Below, one piece after another: positions 1 to 7,139 of a DNA stretch of 13,938 bases. This DNA is from JAVBMU01 sp031551755. Its GTDB lineage: Bacteria > Actinomycetota > Actinomycetes > Actinomycetales > Cellulomonadaceae. The position numbers were made by a program, and so were the translations under genes. Below the pieces are notes generated by a model. It had not been told where the DNA came from. It did not search any database and saw nothing but the letters and a program-made list of their open reading frames with translations. The stretch spans positions 1 to 13,938 of the forward strand of contig JAVBNE010000075.1 in NCBI GenBank assembly GCA_031551755.1, in the 5' to 3' direction. The number at the start of each line of letters is the position of its first letter. Position 1 is the stretch's first letter.

Positions 1-1
1 C

Positions 2-127
2 CTCGGCGAACGCGGCGCCGCGATCCTCAAAGAACGCTTCCGCGCCCTCAAACACATCACGATCTCACCCACACGAATCGGCTACATCACCCGAGCAGCA
101 CTCGTCCTACACCACCACTGGAAATGA
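2..127 (+). CDS. Transposase, C-terminal fragment (DDE superfamily IS)
   Basis: An open frame enters from the left edge and stops at TGA 125-127, giving 41 residues. It includes the stretch ERFRALKHIT, then SPTRIGYI and AALVLHHHW. This is like the very C-terminus of DDE-superfamily transposases common in actinobacteria, where an Arg/Leu-rich helix follows the last catalytic Glu. The catalytic residues would lie upstream of the window, so it cannot be judged whether the gene is intact. A short overlapping frame (ATG 124, stop 145-147) reads MTEKTSV. I have the impression that some transposases of this kind end in a similar peptide, so a frameshift near the end is possible but unproven. Confidence 0.7.
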   Translation, partial: LGERGAAILKERFRALKHITISPTRIGYITRAALVLHHHWK

Positions 128-319
128 CTGAGAAAACCTCAGTGTGAACCCGAGCGTCAGGTGCAGAACCACGTTTCTATAGCCCATGGATAGCGCCAGG
201 GCAATGTTGATGACCGACATAATGCCCAGCACAACGAGCGCGACAGCGTTGAACGTGCTGAAACCTGAAGCTCTGGCTAAAGGCTGCCCTTCTGTGCCCT
301 GGTTCGTCTGAATCGACAT
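107..319 (-). CDS. Small membrane protein, probably truncated and fused to IS end
   Basis: The start is ATG at 319, which has AAGGAG six bases upstream. A TTG start at 334 would add five residues but would place the ribosome site inside the gene. The 70-residue product has a polar N-terminus (MSIQTNQG) and one clear membrane helix at about residues 26-45 (FNAVALVVLGIMSVINIALAL). The rest is short, and its last codons overlap the end of the transposase gene on the other strand. The native 3' end was therefore most likely removed by the insertion, and the tail is IS-derived. No family recognised. A good promoter (428-456) and a structured leader precede it, so the gene was once properly expressed. 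Confidence 0.5.
   Translation of the reverse strand: MSIQTNQGTEGQPLARASGFSTFNAVALVVLGIMSVINIALALSMGYRNVVLHLTLGFTLRFSQSFPVVV
127..143. repeat. Short inverted repeat at the IS right end
   Basis: ACTGAG (127-132) and CTCAGT (138-143) form a perfect 6-bp inverted repeat around a 5-base loop, directly after the transposase stop codon. It could be a small transcription stop or part of the terminal inverted repeat of the insertion sequence. The left IS end is outside the window, so it cannot be compared. Confidence 0.35.
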
Positions 320-358
320 GACGTTCTCCTTCAACAGGATGGTTTTCCCAGAGGGAGA

Positions 359-410
359 TCGTCACGGATTGTGACGACCCGACAACCGCGCTTGGTGGGC
401 GGCAGTCGGG
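359..410 (-). other. Structured leader: two inverted repeats
   Basis: The leader of the minus-strand small gene contains two stems. TCGTCAC (359-365) pairs with GTGACGA (371-377) around a 5-base loop, perfect over 7 bp. CCCGAC (378-383) pairs with GTCGGG (405-410) around a longer loop. Read on the minus strand they lie between the predicted start of transcription near 421 and the ribosome site near 330. They could be a protein-binding dyad, an mRNA-stabilising structure or an attenuator. Nothing distinguishes these. Confidence 0.4.
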
Positions 411-427
411 TAATCACTGCACCTTTA

Positions 428-456
428 TTTATAACACAAATGGCGCGGAAATGCAA
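428..456 (-). promoter_or_regulatory. Sigma-70-type promoter of the small minus-strand gene
   Basis: On the minus strand the -35 is TTGCAT (plus positions 451-456) and the -10 is TATAAA (428-433), separated by exactly 17 bases. The -35 lies in the 11-base string CTATTGCATTT, which recurs unchanged in the promoter of the XRE regulator gene at 2970-2980. Confidence 0.6.
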
Positions 457-468
457 TAGCCCTATTGC
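453..468. promoter_or_regulatory. Palindromic operator candidate between small gene and ardA
   Basis: GCAATAG (453-459) and CTATTGC (462-468) form a perfect 7-bp dyad with a 2-base centre. It overlaps the -35 of the minus-strand promoter and lies about 50 bases upstream of the ardA start, so one bound protein could affect both genes. The half-site resembles the dyad in front of the XRE regulator gene, making that regulator the natural candidate. This last step is inference. Confidence 0.5.
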
Positions 469-517
469 GAAACATGCTGCATTTCCCTGCTCTACAACTA
501 AACGGAAGGAGGTCACT

Positions 518-1138
518 ATGGCCGAACACCAACCAACAACCCGAGGAGGTGATAACAACAACGCGCACGACGAGTCGGTGCGCGAACAGGAATCGTCGCG
601 TCAACTGTATCCGCGGATCTACGTGGCGTCGCTGGCGGACTACAACAGTGGCATCCTGCACGGCCGGTGGATCGATGCTGCGCAGGATGTGGAAGTAATC
701 TGGGAGGAGGTTCGAGCCATGTTGGCCAAGTCCACGTTGCCGTTCGCCGAGGAGTGGGCCATCCACGACTACGACGACTTCGGCGGACTGAAGATCGACG
801 AGTACGTGGGCCTCGCAACCGTTTCGGCGATTGCGAACTGTATCGCCGAGCATGGCGCGGCGTTCGCGGCCTGGGCCGATCTGATCGGTGTTGACGAGGC
901 AGCCGAGCACACTGAGTCGTTCGAGGACGCCTACATGGGTCACTTCGACTCCCTGACCGCGTTCGCGCAGGAACAGTGGGAGTCGCTGGGCTACGACGAG
1001 GTGCTGGAGGCTCTGCCGCCGGAGATTCGCAGCTACCTGAGGATCGATTTCGCGATGTGGGCACGCGATATGCGGCTGAGCGGCGCCGTCGACTACACCG
1101 AGGACGATGCCGGTATCCACGCGTTCTGGACGACGTGA
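518..1138 (+). CDS. ardA: Antirestriction protein ArdA
   Basis: This 206-residue protein is recognised as ArdA (PF07275-type) by the string PRIYVASLADYNSG at about residues 32-45, followed by ILHGRWID, then FAEEWAIHDYDDFGG and an EHGAAFAAWADL helix. ArdA proteins are acidic mimics of B-form DNA. They occupy the DNA-binding groove of type I restriction-modification enzymes and so protect incoming mobile DNA. The sequence is rich in Asp and Glu, as expected. The start at ATG 518 is chosen because AAGGAGGT lies just upstream; the open frame extends back to 371 but without a ribosome site. The polar N-terminal ~30 residues extend beyond the usual family core. A second gene follows 94 bases later with no terminator between, so the two are probably cotranscribed. 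Confidence 0.9.
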   Translation: MAEHQPTTRGGDNNNAHDESVREQESSRQLYPRIYVASLADYNSGILHGRWIDAAQDVEVIWEEVRAMLAKSTLPFAEEWAIHDYDDFGGLKIDEYVGLATVSAIANCIAEHGAAFAAWADLIGVDEAAEHTESFEDAYMGHFDSLTAFAQEQWESLGYDEVLEALPPEIRSYLRIDFAMWARDMRLSGAVDYTEDDAGIHAFWTT

Positions 1139-1232
1139 CGTCGGCCAGCGCCGATCAGTAGACCTCCATCCCCTCCGAGCAGGCGTTCCCAATCGGGAGC
1201 CCTGGTCATCAACACATGGAAGGAGGACCACC

Positions 1233-1682
1233 ATGAACACCAACACTCACCCGCGCATCGGGCGCGTTGTCCGGGTCGATCACCAAGCAGCGCGGCACAC
1301 CGCCGAACTGCTGCGTGATCTGACCCGCGACCGGCGCGCCATCGCTCGCCTGCGAAAGGTCTTGACGCAGTGCCCGGACGCGCTGGCCTGCTACCTGCGG
1401 GTGTTCACGCCGCCGGCTGAGCCCTGGTCAAGCCTCATCGAGTGCTTCACCCGCGCCTGGGCCGGCAGCTACGACACCAAGAAGGAAGCGGCCGCAGCGC
1501 TGGTCGGCAACTACGGCTGGACGACCCGCGTCGAGCAGTTGGCGCGCCAGGCTGGTGTCGGGATCATGGGCGGCTCCCCCGACGTGTCCGCGATGGCCTG
1601 GGACTATCTGACCCTCGCACTCGTCGTAGTCGAGGACGGCGACCGGTACCACGTCTTCTTGCCCGTCGACCGACGAAGATAA
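1233..1682 (+). CDS. Hypothetical protein downstream of ardA
   Basis: The ATG at 1233 is preceded by AAGGAGG at good spacing and gives a 149-residue soluble protein. No family is recognised. The N-terminal third is basic (RDLTRDRRAIARLRKV). The middle has a Trp/Phe-rich stretch around SSLIECFTRAWAGSYDTKK, and the C-terminus has a hydrophobic strand-like segment, LTLALVVVEDGD. No signal peptide, membrane helix or catalytic motif is seen. It follows ardA in the same direction and ends just before a strong terminator, so it is probably the second gene of an antirestriction operon. A role in host-defence evasion is only a guess from position. Confidence 0.8.
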   Translation: MNTNTHPRIGRVVRVDHQAARHTAELLRDLTRDRRAIARLRKVLTQCPDALACYLRVFTPPAEPWSSLIECFTRAWAGSYDTKKEAAAALVGNYGWTTRVEQLARQAGVGIMGGSPDVSAMAWDYLTLALVVVEDGDRYHVFLPVDRRR

Positions 1683-1690
1683 CGCCACCC

Positions 1691-1734
1691 GGAGCGGCAC
1701 CGGCCTACTGCACGACAGTGGCCGGTGCCGCTCC
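1691..1734. terminator. Long bidirectional terminator hairpin
   Basis: A perfect 15-bp inverted repeat (1691-1705 with 1720-1734, arm GGAGCGGCACCGGCC) is extended inside by a further ACTG/CAGT 4-bp stem. It begins 8 bases after the stop of the upstream gene and sits between convergent genes, so it can end transcription from both sides. No T-run follows, as is common in high-GC actinobacteria. Confidence 0.8.
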
Positions 1735-1779
1735 ACCTCTCGATATCAAGGCGACAGCACGCTCGACGGATAATCAGAG

Positions 1780-2499
1780 CTATCGACTCACCCGAGCGTC
1801 GCCAAACACCGCCGTGTTTCGCGGGGCGCCACAGTACTCCGGCCCCAGGGGCACTACCGTCAACGTCAGTCGGTTCGCACCCGACACGTTGACCTTGATC
1901 GGTACCAACGTATCTCTTCCGAAATCATTGGTTGTGCCGACGATAGTGCCATCGACAGCGATCTCAACTCGCGCGGATGCGCCATCCTTGGCGTCGTCGC
2001 GAATACCTACGTCTGCCGTGAACGTCTTCCACTCGCGACCGAGCACCCACTCCTCCGATTTCGGGTACTTGCCGCAGCTGTAACCCCAGTAAACCGGATG
2101 AGCAAACGATTTTCCAGCCACTGAAGCAACGCTCGTGCCAAGCCTTTTGCTATCAGGCATGTCTGCAAGGAACATTGTCGGCTGAGGGTGACTGATGGAT
2201 GTTCCAGTTTCCGCTGGAACCGGGTCGCCTCTCTCGGACGGATTAATTTTCGCTGGCTCAGAGGGCGACTCTACCGGTTCATCAACTACCTCCGGTAAAG
2301 GAGTCGTATTCTCCGAAGGTTTCTCTGTGGGCGTCTGCGTTTCCGTGATCTCCAACGACGGCGGTTGGGCAGAAGTCGGGTTCGACCCACCCGGTGACCA
2401 TGACCCGGTTATCAGCGCAGCCAGGAGAGTGGCTACAACCGTGCAAGATATCGTGAGAACTACGATTATCGGATTTCTAAGCGAGTCTTGCGACGCCAT
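1780..2499 (-). CDS. Membrane-anchored NPCBM-like domain protein
   Basis: ATG 2499 has AAGGAG upstream at 6-base spacing. The 239-residue product has a membrane helix or uncleaved signal at about residues 10-31, then a Pro/Thr/Glu/Ser-rich linker to about residue 107. The C-terminal ~130 residues resemble the NPCBM/NEW2 carbohydrate-binding fold: FLADMPDSKRLG, FAHPVYWGYSCG, a TFTADVGIRDDA strand, VEIAVDGTIVGTT, VNVSGANRLTLTV and a final FGDARV. Two Cys (in GYSCGK and EYCGA) could form a disulfide. The protein would sit on the outer face of the membrane and may bind glycans or the cell wall. It lies between the element's antirestriction and immunity modules, where cargo or superinfection-exclusion genes are often found. 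Its actual role is unknown. Confidence 0.75.
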   Translation of the reverse strand: MASQDSLRNPIIVVLTISCTVVATLLAALITGSWSPGGSNPTSAQPPSLEITETQTPTEKPSENTTPLPEVVDEPVESPSEPAKINPSERGDPVPAETGTSISHPQPTMFLADMPDSKRLGTSVASVAGKSFAHPVYWGYSCGKYPKSEEWVLGREWKTFTADVGIRDDAKDGASARVEIAVDGTIVGTTNDFGRDTLVPIKVNVSGANRLTLTVVPLGPEYCGAPRNTAVFGDARVSR

Positions 2500-2547
2500 G
2501 GATTTCTCCTTCGTAGCTCGTTATGCCACGTAGAGCATACCACGCTA

Positions 2548-2576
2548 TTGACTTTTGTTCGATTTTCTAGTATATT
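2548..2576 (+). promoter_or_regulatory. Strong sigma-70-type promoter
   Basis: TTGACT (2548-2553) and TATATT (2571-2576) are separated by 17 bases, each one mismatch from consensus, in an AT-rich island between divergent genes. It would start transcription near 2583 for the small membrane gene. The surrounding CTATTGACTTT is close to the CTATTGCATTT found at two other promoters of the element. Confidence 0.65.
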
Positions 2577-2671
2577 TAATATGGTATGAGGTGACCGCCT
2601 AAAAGGCCTTCTTGGCTCTTTCGGTCGTCAGCTCCATGACGACTTCCATTCCGACGAATGCGAGAAACGTC

Positions 2672-2896
2672 ATGTCCCAAGAGAGCATTGATGACCTGAG
2701 GTTAATCCTCGACAAGCTTAGGCGCGACACGAAGGCAGGATTCACTATTCTGGCCTGCGCTGCCGTCGTTGTAATGGCCGTGGCGCTGGGATTTCTGATC
2801 AAAGGTAATCTTGGCATCGGAGCCAGTATCCTGACAGGCGGCATGTTCGGCACGATTGTCTGGGCAATCGCCCATATTTCATGGCTGTCGAAGTAG
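2672..2896 (+). CDS. Small two-helix membrane protein
   Basis: The product is 74 residues from ATG 2672. A polar, charged N-terminus (SQESIDDLRLILDKLRRDTK) is followed by two hydrophobic segments at about residues 25-43 and 48-70, separated by a short KGNLGIG turn. No family recognised. The start is uncertain: ATG 2672 has no clear ribosome site. TTG 2612 has AAAAGG upstream and would add 20 residues, and ATG 2636 is also possible. A strong promoter lies about 90 bases upstream and a clear terminator just downstream, so it is an independent unit. Paired divergently with the NPCBM-like gene, it may be membrane-acting cargo such as an exclusion or holin-like protein, but nothing proves this. 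Confidence 0.6.
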   Translation: MSQESIDDLRLILDKLRRDTKAGFTILACAAVVVMAVALGFLIKGNLGIGASILTGGMFGTIVWAIAHISWLSK

Positions 2897-2903
2897 CCTC
2901 TAC

Positions 2904-2929
2904 GCCCCGGGCCATGCGCCCGGGGCTTT
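2904..2929 (+). terminator. Rho-independent terminator
   Basis: GCCCCGGGC (2904-2912) pairs perfectly with GCCCGGGGC (2918-2926) around a 5-base loop and is followed by TTT. It starts 8 bases after the stop of the small membrane gene and insulates it from the regulator gene downstream. Confidence 0.8.
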
Positions 2930-2969
2930 CCCTAGGAGCACACGGCAACCGTTGTAAAATGTGCGAACT

Positions 2970-3001
2970 CTATTGCATTTATGCAACACATCTCTCATAA
3001 T
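2970..3001 (+). promoter_or_regulatory. Promoter and overlapping operator of the XRE regulator gene
   Basis: The -35 TTGCAT (2973-2978) and -10 CATAAT (2996-3001) have a 17-base spacer. The -35 is itself the left arm of a perfect dyad, TTGCAT-TT-ATGCAA (2973-2986), so a protein bound there would block the promoter. This fits autoregulation by the XRE protein. Transcription would start near 3008, only a few bases before ATG 3014, predicting a nearly leaderless message. Confidence 0.6.
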
Positions 3002-3013
3002 CGGACGCGTTAT

Positions 3014-3406
3014 ATGACAGATACCGATTACACCCCCGAACCCCAGCCGACCTCGGTCGGTGCGTACCTGACCCGCGAACGCGCCCGACGACGCCTTTCG
3101 ATATCGGAAGTCGCCCGTCGTGCTGATATGCAGGCCTCAACGCTGTCGCGTATCGAGACCGGCACGATCCAAGCGCCATCGACTGACGTCCTGCGAAAAC
3201 TCGCCCGTGTGCTTGACATCCCGACGCTGAAGCTGTTCACCGTCGCGGGATACGCCGACGGCAACGATTTGCCCGAGCTGGAACCGTACCTGCGATCCAA
3301 GTACGGCGACCGACTGCCCGGCGAAGCAGCCGCAGAGTTCGCCGCCATCGCCAAGAAGTTCGGCCTCGACCCCACCAAAACCGGTGGCGACGACGAGGCC
3401 CCGTAG
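3014..3406 (+). CDS. XRE-family transcriptional regulator (ImmR-like)
   Basis: The 130-residue protein has an N-terminal Cro/C1-type helix-turn-helix at about residues 16-72: VGAYLTRERARRRLS, SEVARRADMQASTLSRIETG and then PSTDVLRKLARVLDIP. The C-terminal half is polar and carries no recognised domain. The upstream ATG at 2981 lies inside the -35/operator dyad, so ATG 3014 is preferred although it has no Shine-Dalgarno. The predicted transcript starts just before it, and leaderless genes are common in actinobacteria. An ImmA-type metallopeptidase gene follows 28 bases later. In ICEBs1-type systems the ImmA protease cleaves the ImmR repressor to switch on excision, and the same arrangement is inferred here. 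Likely targets are its own promoter and the 453-468 site. Confidence 0.85.
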   Translation: MTDTDYTPEPQPTSVGAYLTRERARRRLSISEVARRADMQASTLSRIETGTIQAPSTDVLRKLARVLDIPTLKLFTVAGYADGNDLPELEPYLRSKYGDRLPGEAAAEFAAIAKKFGLDPTKTGGDDEAP

Positions 3407-3434
3407 ACAACCACGTAAACGAAAGGAGGGAGCC

Positions 3435-4243
3435 ATGAACCAAACCAACAACGAGAATACGAGCCCCCTCCGTGGTGAAGCTGCTTCTACCGGCGTGATC
3501 GCACGTCTACGGCAACTGGTGCCAGTGACATCGATGGACTTTCGCGCGACGTTGCGGCTGGCTGAACGGCAAGCCGGAGAGCTGCTGCGCCTGAGCGCGC
3601 ACGACGACGCAACACCGGTCTCAACATCGGTTGTCACTGATCTGTCCCGGATCCGCGTCGCCTACGAACCGATCGGCGATTCGGGCATGAGCCATTACGT
3701 CGATGGCGTCTGGCTGATCGTCATCAACACTGCCGACCACCGGCTACGGCAACGGTTCACGCTGCTGCACGAGCTGAAACACATCATCGACCACAAGCAC
3801 GCCCGCCGGCTCTACCCCGGCAAGCCCTGGCTAACTGGCGAGGAGCGCGCCGCTGATGCCAAGCGAGAACGCGAACGCGCCGCCGACTACTTTGCCGGGT
3901 GCGTTCTGATGCCAAAGAGCCGGATGCTGCGCCTGTGGGCTAACGGCCTGCGCAAACCTGCCGAGTTCGCCGTCCACTTCGATGTGTCCGCCGCCGCCGC
4001 GAAAGTCCGCCTCGAACAGGTCGGTCTGACGCGACCTGGCTGGATGTGCACTCGCGGACTGCGTACGCCAGACCCCACGATGCCGATGCCCGCGTTCGAC
4101 CGTGCCGTCGAAGAGACCGTGGCGACAATGCGCTCCCTCGGCCTGCGTGAGCCAGGCGCACCGCGCACCGGAGGTCGACCTTCGATGCGAAACCGCACCC
4201 GAACCCGTACCCTCCACCACCCCTCAACCGCCAGGAGGTTCGC

Positions 4244-4247
<4 letters not shown>
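3435..4247 (+). CDS. ImmA/IrrE-type zinc metallopeptidase
   Basis: The 270-residue protein carries the HExxH zinc motif in FTLLHELKHIIDH (His112, Glu113, His116) and a downstream ERAADYFAG helix whose Glu147 is the likely third ligand. It ends the core with CVLMP, as usual for the ImmA/IrrE (DUF955) family. A variable ~100-residue N-terminal part precedes the motif. The C-terminal ~60 residues are Arg/Pro/Thr-rich and probably disordered. ATG 3435 is chosen for its AAAGGAGGG ribosome site. Its stop overlaps the recombinase start in an ATGA, indicating translational coupling. By family knowledge it should be a cytoplasmic protease that inactivates the neighbouring XRE repressor, probably in response to DNA damage or a cell signal. 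The specific trigger is not visible. Confidence 0.88.
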
Positions 4248-6042
<1,795 letters not shown>

Positions 6043-6046
6043 TCGT

Positions 6047-6064
6047 CTCCGGCATCGGCCGGAG
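6047..6064 (-). terminator. Small hairpin between hypothetical gene and tRNA
   Basis: CTCCGGC (6047-6053) and GCCGGAG (6058-6064) form a perfect 7-bp stem around ATCG, just after the end of the minus-strand gene at 6088 and immediately 5' of the tRNA. It may end transcription of that gene or mark a processing site in a joint transcript. No T-run follows. Confidence 0.4.
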
Positions 6065-6087
6065 GACCGGAGAAGACTCTAGCAGGT

Positions 6088-6600
6088 TCAGCGGGGCAGT
6101 CCTGACGCGGAGCGAACCCTGAGTTCGGCGGCATCCACTTTCGCGGCGATCTCGGGGTTGTCGAGGTCGACCCCCTCGTCGGCGACGACCTGGGAGAACA
6201 AGGACCCGTCGCCGTCGCGCCGCACTGCCACCTTGACGTAACGCTCGGGGCCGATCTCGACGGACTCCGACAAGACCACCGACCACTGGACCCGTTCACG
6301 CACTGTTTGCACCAAGGCCAGCCTCTTAGGGTTAGCGATCTCCATGGCGGTGGGGGCTTGGCCCTCGACCCAGGAGATCGCAACGGTGCCGGTCACCGGA
6401 TCGAAAGCAGCACGGTCCACGTCGCACCAGGGTCCCCCGGCGATCATCCGAGCGTCTGCATCCAGAACGGCCAGCTGCCGCCGCGTCGCGACTCCCCAGT
6501 AACCGTCAACAAGCTCGGCGGAGGCGAGGATCCGGTCGCCGGGAGCGAGTTCGACGGCCCGACGCAGGGCATCAGGAAGGACGGCACGACGCAAAGGCAT
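6088..6600 (-). CDS. Conserved-looking hypothetical protein
   Basis: The product is 170 residues from ATG 6600 (GGTGGGG upstream is a weak ribosome site; a longer frame to 6729 adds low-complexity residues and has no better site). It is soluble and has no signal peptide or membrane helix. Visible segments are LRRAVELAPGDRILASAELVDG, a strand-rich middle (YWGVATRRQLAVLD, FDPVTGTVAISWVEG) and a basic, charged end (VKVAVRRDGDGSLFSQVVADEG). The mix of short beta strands and turns suggests a compact beta-rich fold, perhaps PH-like, but I do not recognise a family with confidence. It sits next to tRNA-Asn on the same strand, on the host side of the element junction, so it is probably an ordinary chromosomal gene. 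Confidence 0.75.
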   Translation of the reverse strand: MPLRRAVLPDALRRAVELAPGDRILASAELVDGYWGVATRRQLAVLDADARMIAGGPWCDVDRAAFDPVTGTVAISWVEGQAPTAMEIANPKRLALVQTVRERVQWSVVLSESVEIGPERYVKVAVRRDGDGSLFSQVVADEGVDLDNPEIAAKVDAAELRVRSASGLPR

Positions 6601-7011
6601 GACCCCACCGTAGTCGCCCCGCGGGGCCGATGGCCTCCACGTATCGGGCAGCGTGCCCCGAATACCCCCGGACACCCACACCGCACGATCACCACCAAGA
6701 TCATCCCGTAGGCACCGCCTCAGTTCCACGCTGGGTGCCGGTGATCCGCGAGGCGGCTAGCCGATGTACCCGTGTGCAAGTTTGGAACCACCGAAGGTCA
6801 TTATCGAACCCAAATAGTTTCCGAAAGGCAGCCCGGAGTCCAAGGTGTCTTTTGGTGTCATCAAAAGCCCCAGGTCCAACCCGACATGCCCGCGATCAGG
6901 CGCCTCGCCCGATCGATGACAGGCTTTATCGAAAAGAAATACTACGGCCGGGATCGAGTCAGAGATCCCCTTCGCGCTCGCCTGGGTGAAGAACTCACGG
7001 GCCTACATAAC
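6601..7011. other. Gene-poor intergenic region
   Basis: About 410 bases separate the 5' end of the hypothetical gene from the nrf control region. The open frames here are short, lack ribosome sites and have no protein-like composition. One minor hairpin is visible: CTTTTG (6849-6854) with CAAAAG (6862-6867). Base composition is less extreme than in the flanking genes, so this may be a decayed gene or insertion remnant. I see nothing identifiable. Confidence 0.5.
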
Positions 7012-7035
7012 TAGGGACGATGGTCCCTACATAAC
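7002..7035. repeat. 10-bp direct repeat flanking the nrf palindrome
   Basis: CCTACATAAC occurs at 7002-7011 and again at 7026-7035, 24 bases apart, one copy on each side of the 7012-7029 dyad. The spacing is a little over two DNA helical turns, so both copies face nearly the same side of the helix. This could mean tandem binding of a regulator. Confidence 0.6.
7012..7029 (+). promoter_or_regulatory. DosR/DevR-type regulator box upstream of nrfH
   Basis: TAGGGAC-GATG-GTCCCTA is a perfect 7-bp dyad with a 4-base centre. The mycobacterial DevR/DosR consensus contains GGGAC, four bases, GTCCC, so both core half-sites and the spacing match exactly. DosR-type regulators are LuxR/NarL-family activators responding to hypoxia, NO or redox state, which suits nitrite reduction. 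A weak -10 candidate, TATGGT, lies at 7051-7056. Transcription from about 7063 would put the dyad centre near -42, an activator position. Confidence 0.6.
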
Positions 7036-7046
7036 GTTCGCGAGGG

Positions 7047-7139
7047 TAGCTATGGTCGCGGTGAGCACAAGCTTGACCAGCATGAACGCCCCGTCGAACA
7101 ACGGGGTGAACCCGGCTGATAGAAGTTGAGGCGGTGACC
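7047..7139 (+). other. nrf leader region with hairpin and possible leader ORF
   Basis: The stretch before nrfH contains a stem of CCCCGT (7089-7094) with ACGGGG (7101-7106). It also holds a 25-codon frame (ATG 7052, stop 7127-7129) preceded by GAGGG, whose stop overlaps the nrfH ribosome site region. If transcription starts upstream of 7052 this could be a translated leader peptide. If it starts near 7063 the frame is not used. Both readings remain open. Confidence 0.25.

Noticed and set aside
425..1246. 273-codon minus-strand frame opposite ardA
   Set aside because: It overlaps ardA completely, has no ribosome site and an Arg/Val-rich shadow composition.
2599..2853. Minus-strand 84-codon frame opposite the small membrane gene
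   Set aside because: It lacks a ribosome site, while the plus-strand gene has a strong promoter and terminator around it.
3384..3434. Upstream extension of the metallopeptidase (17 extra residues)
   Set aside because: It overlaps the end of the XRE gene and ignores the strong ribosome site before ATG 3435.
6630..7014. Two overlapping plus-strand frames in the intergenic gap (6630-6989 and 6772-7014)
   Set aside because: No ribosome sites, no recognisable protein features, and they contradict each other.
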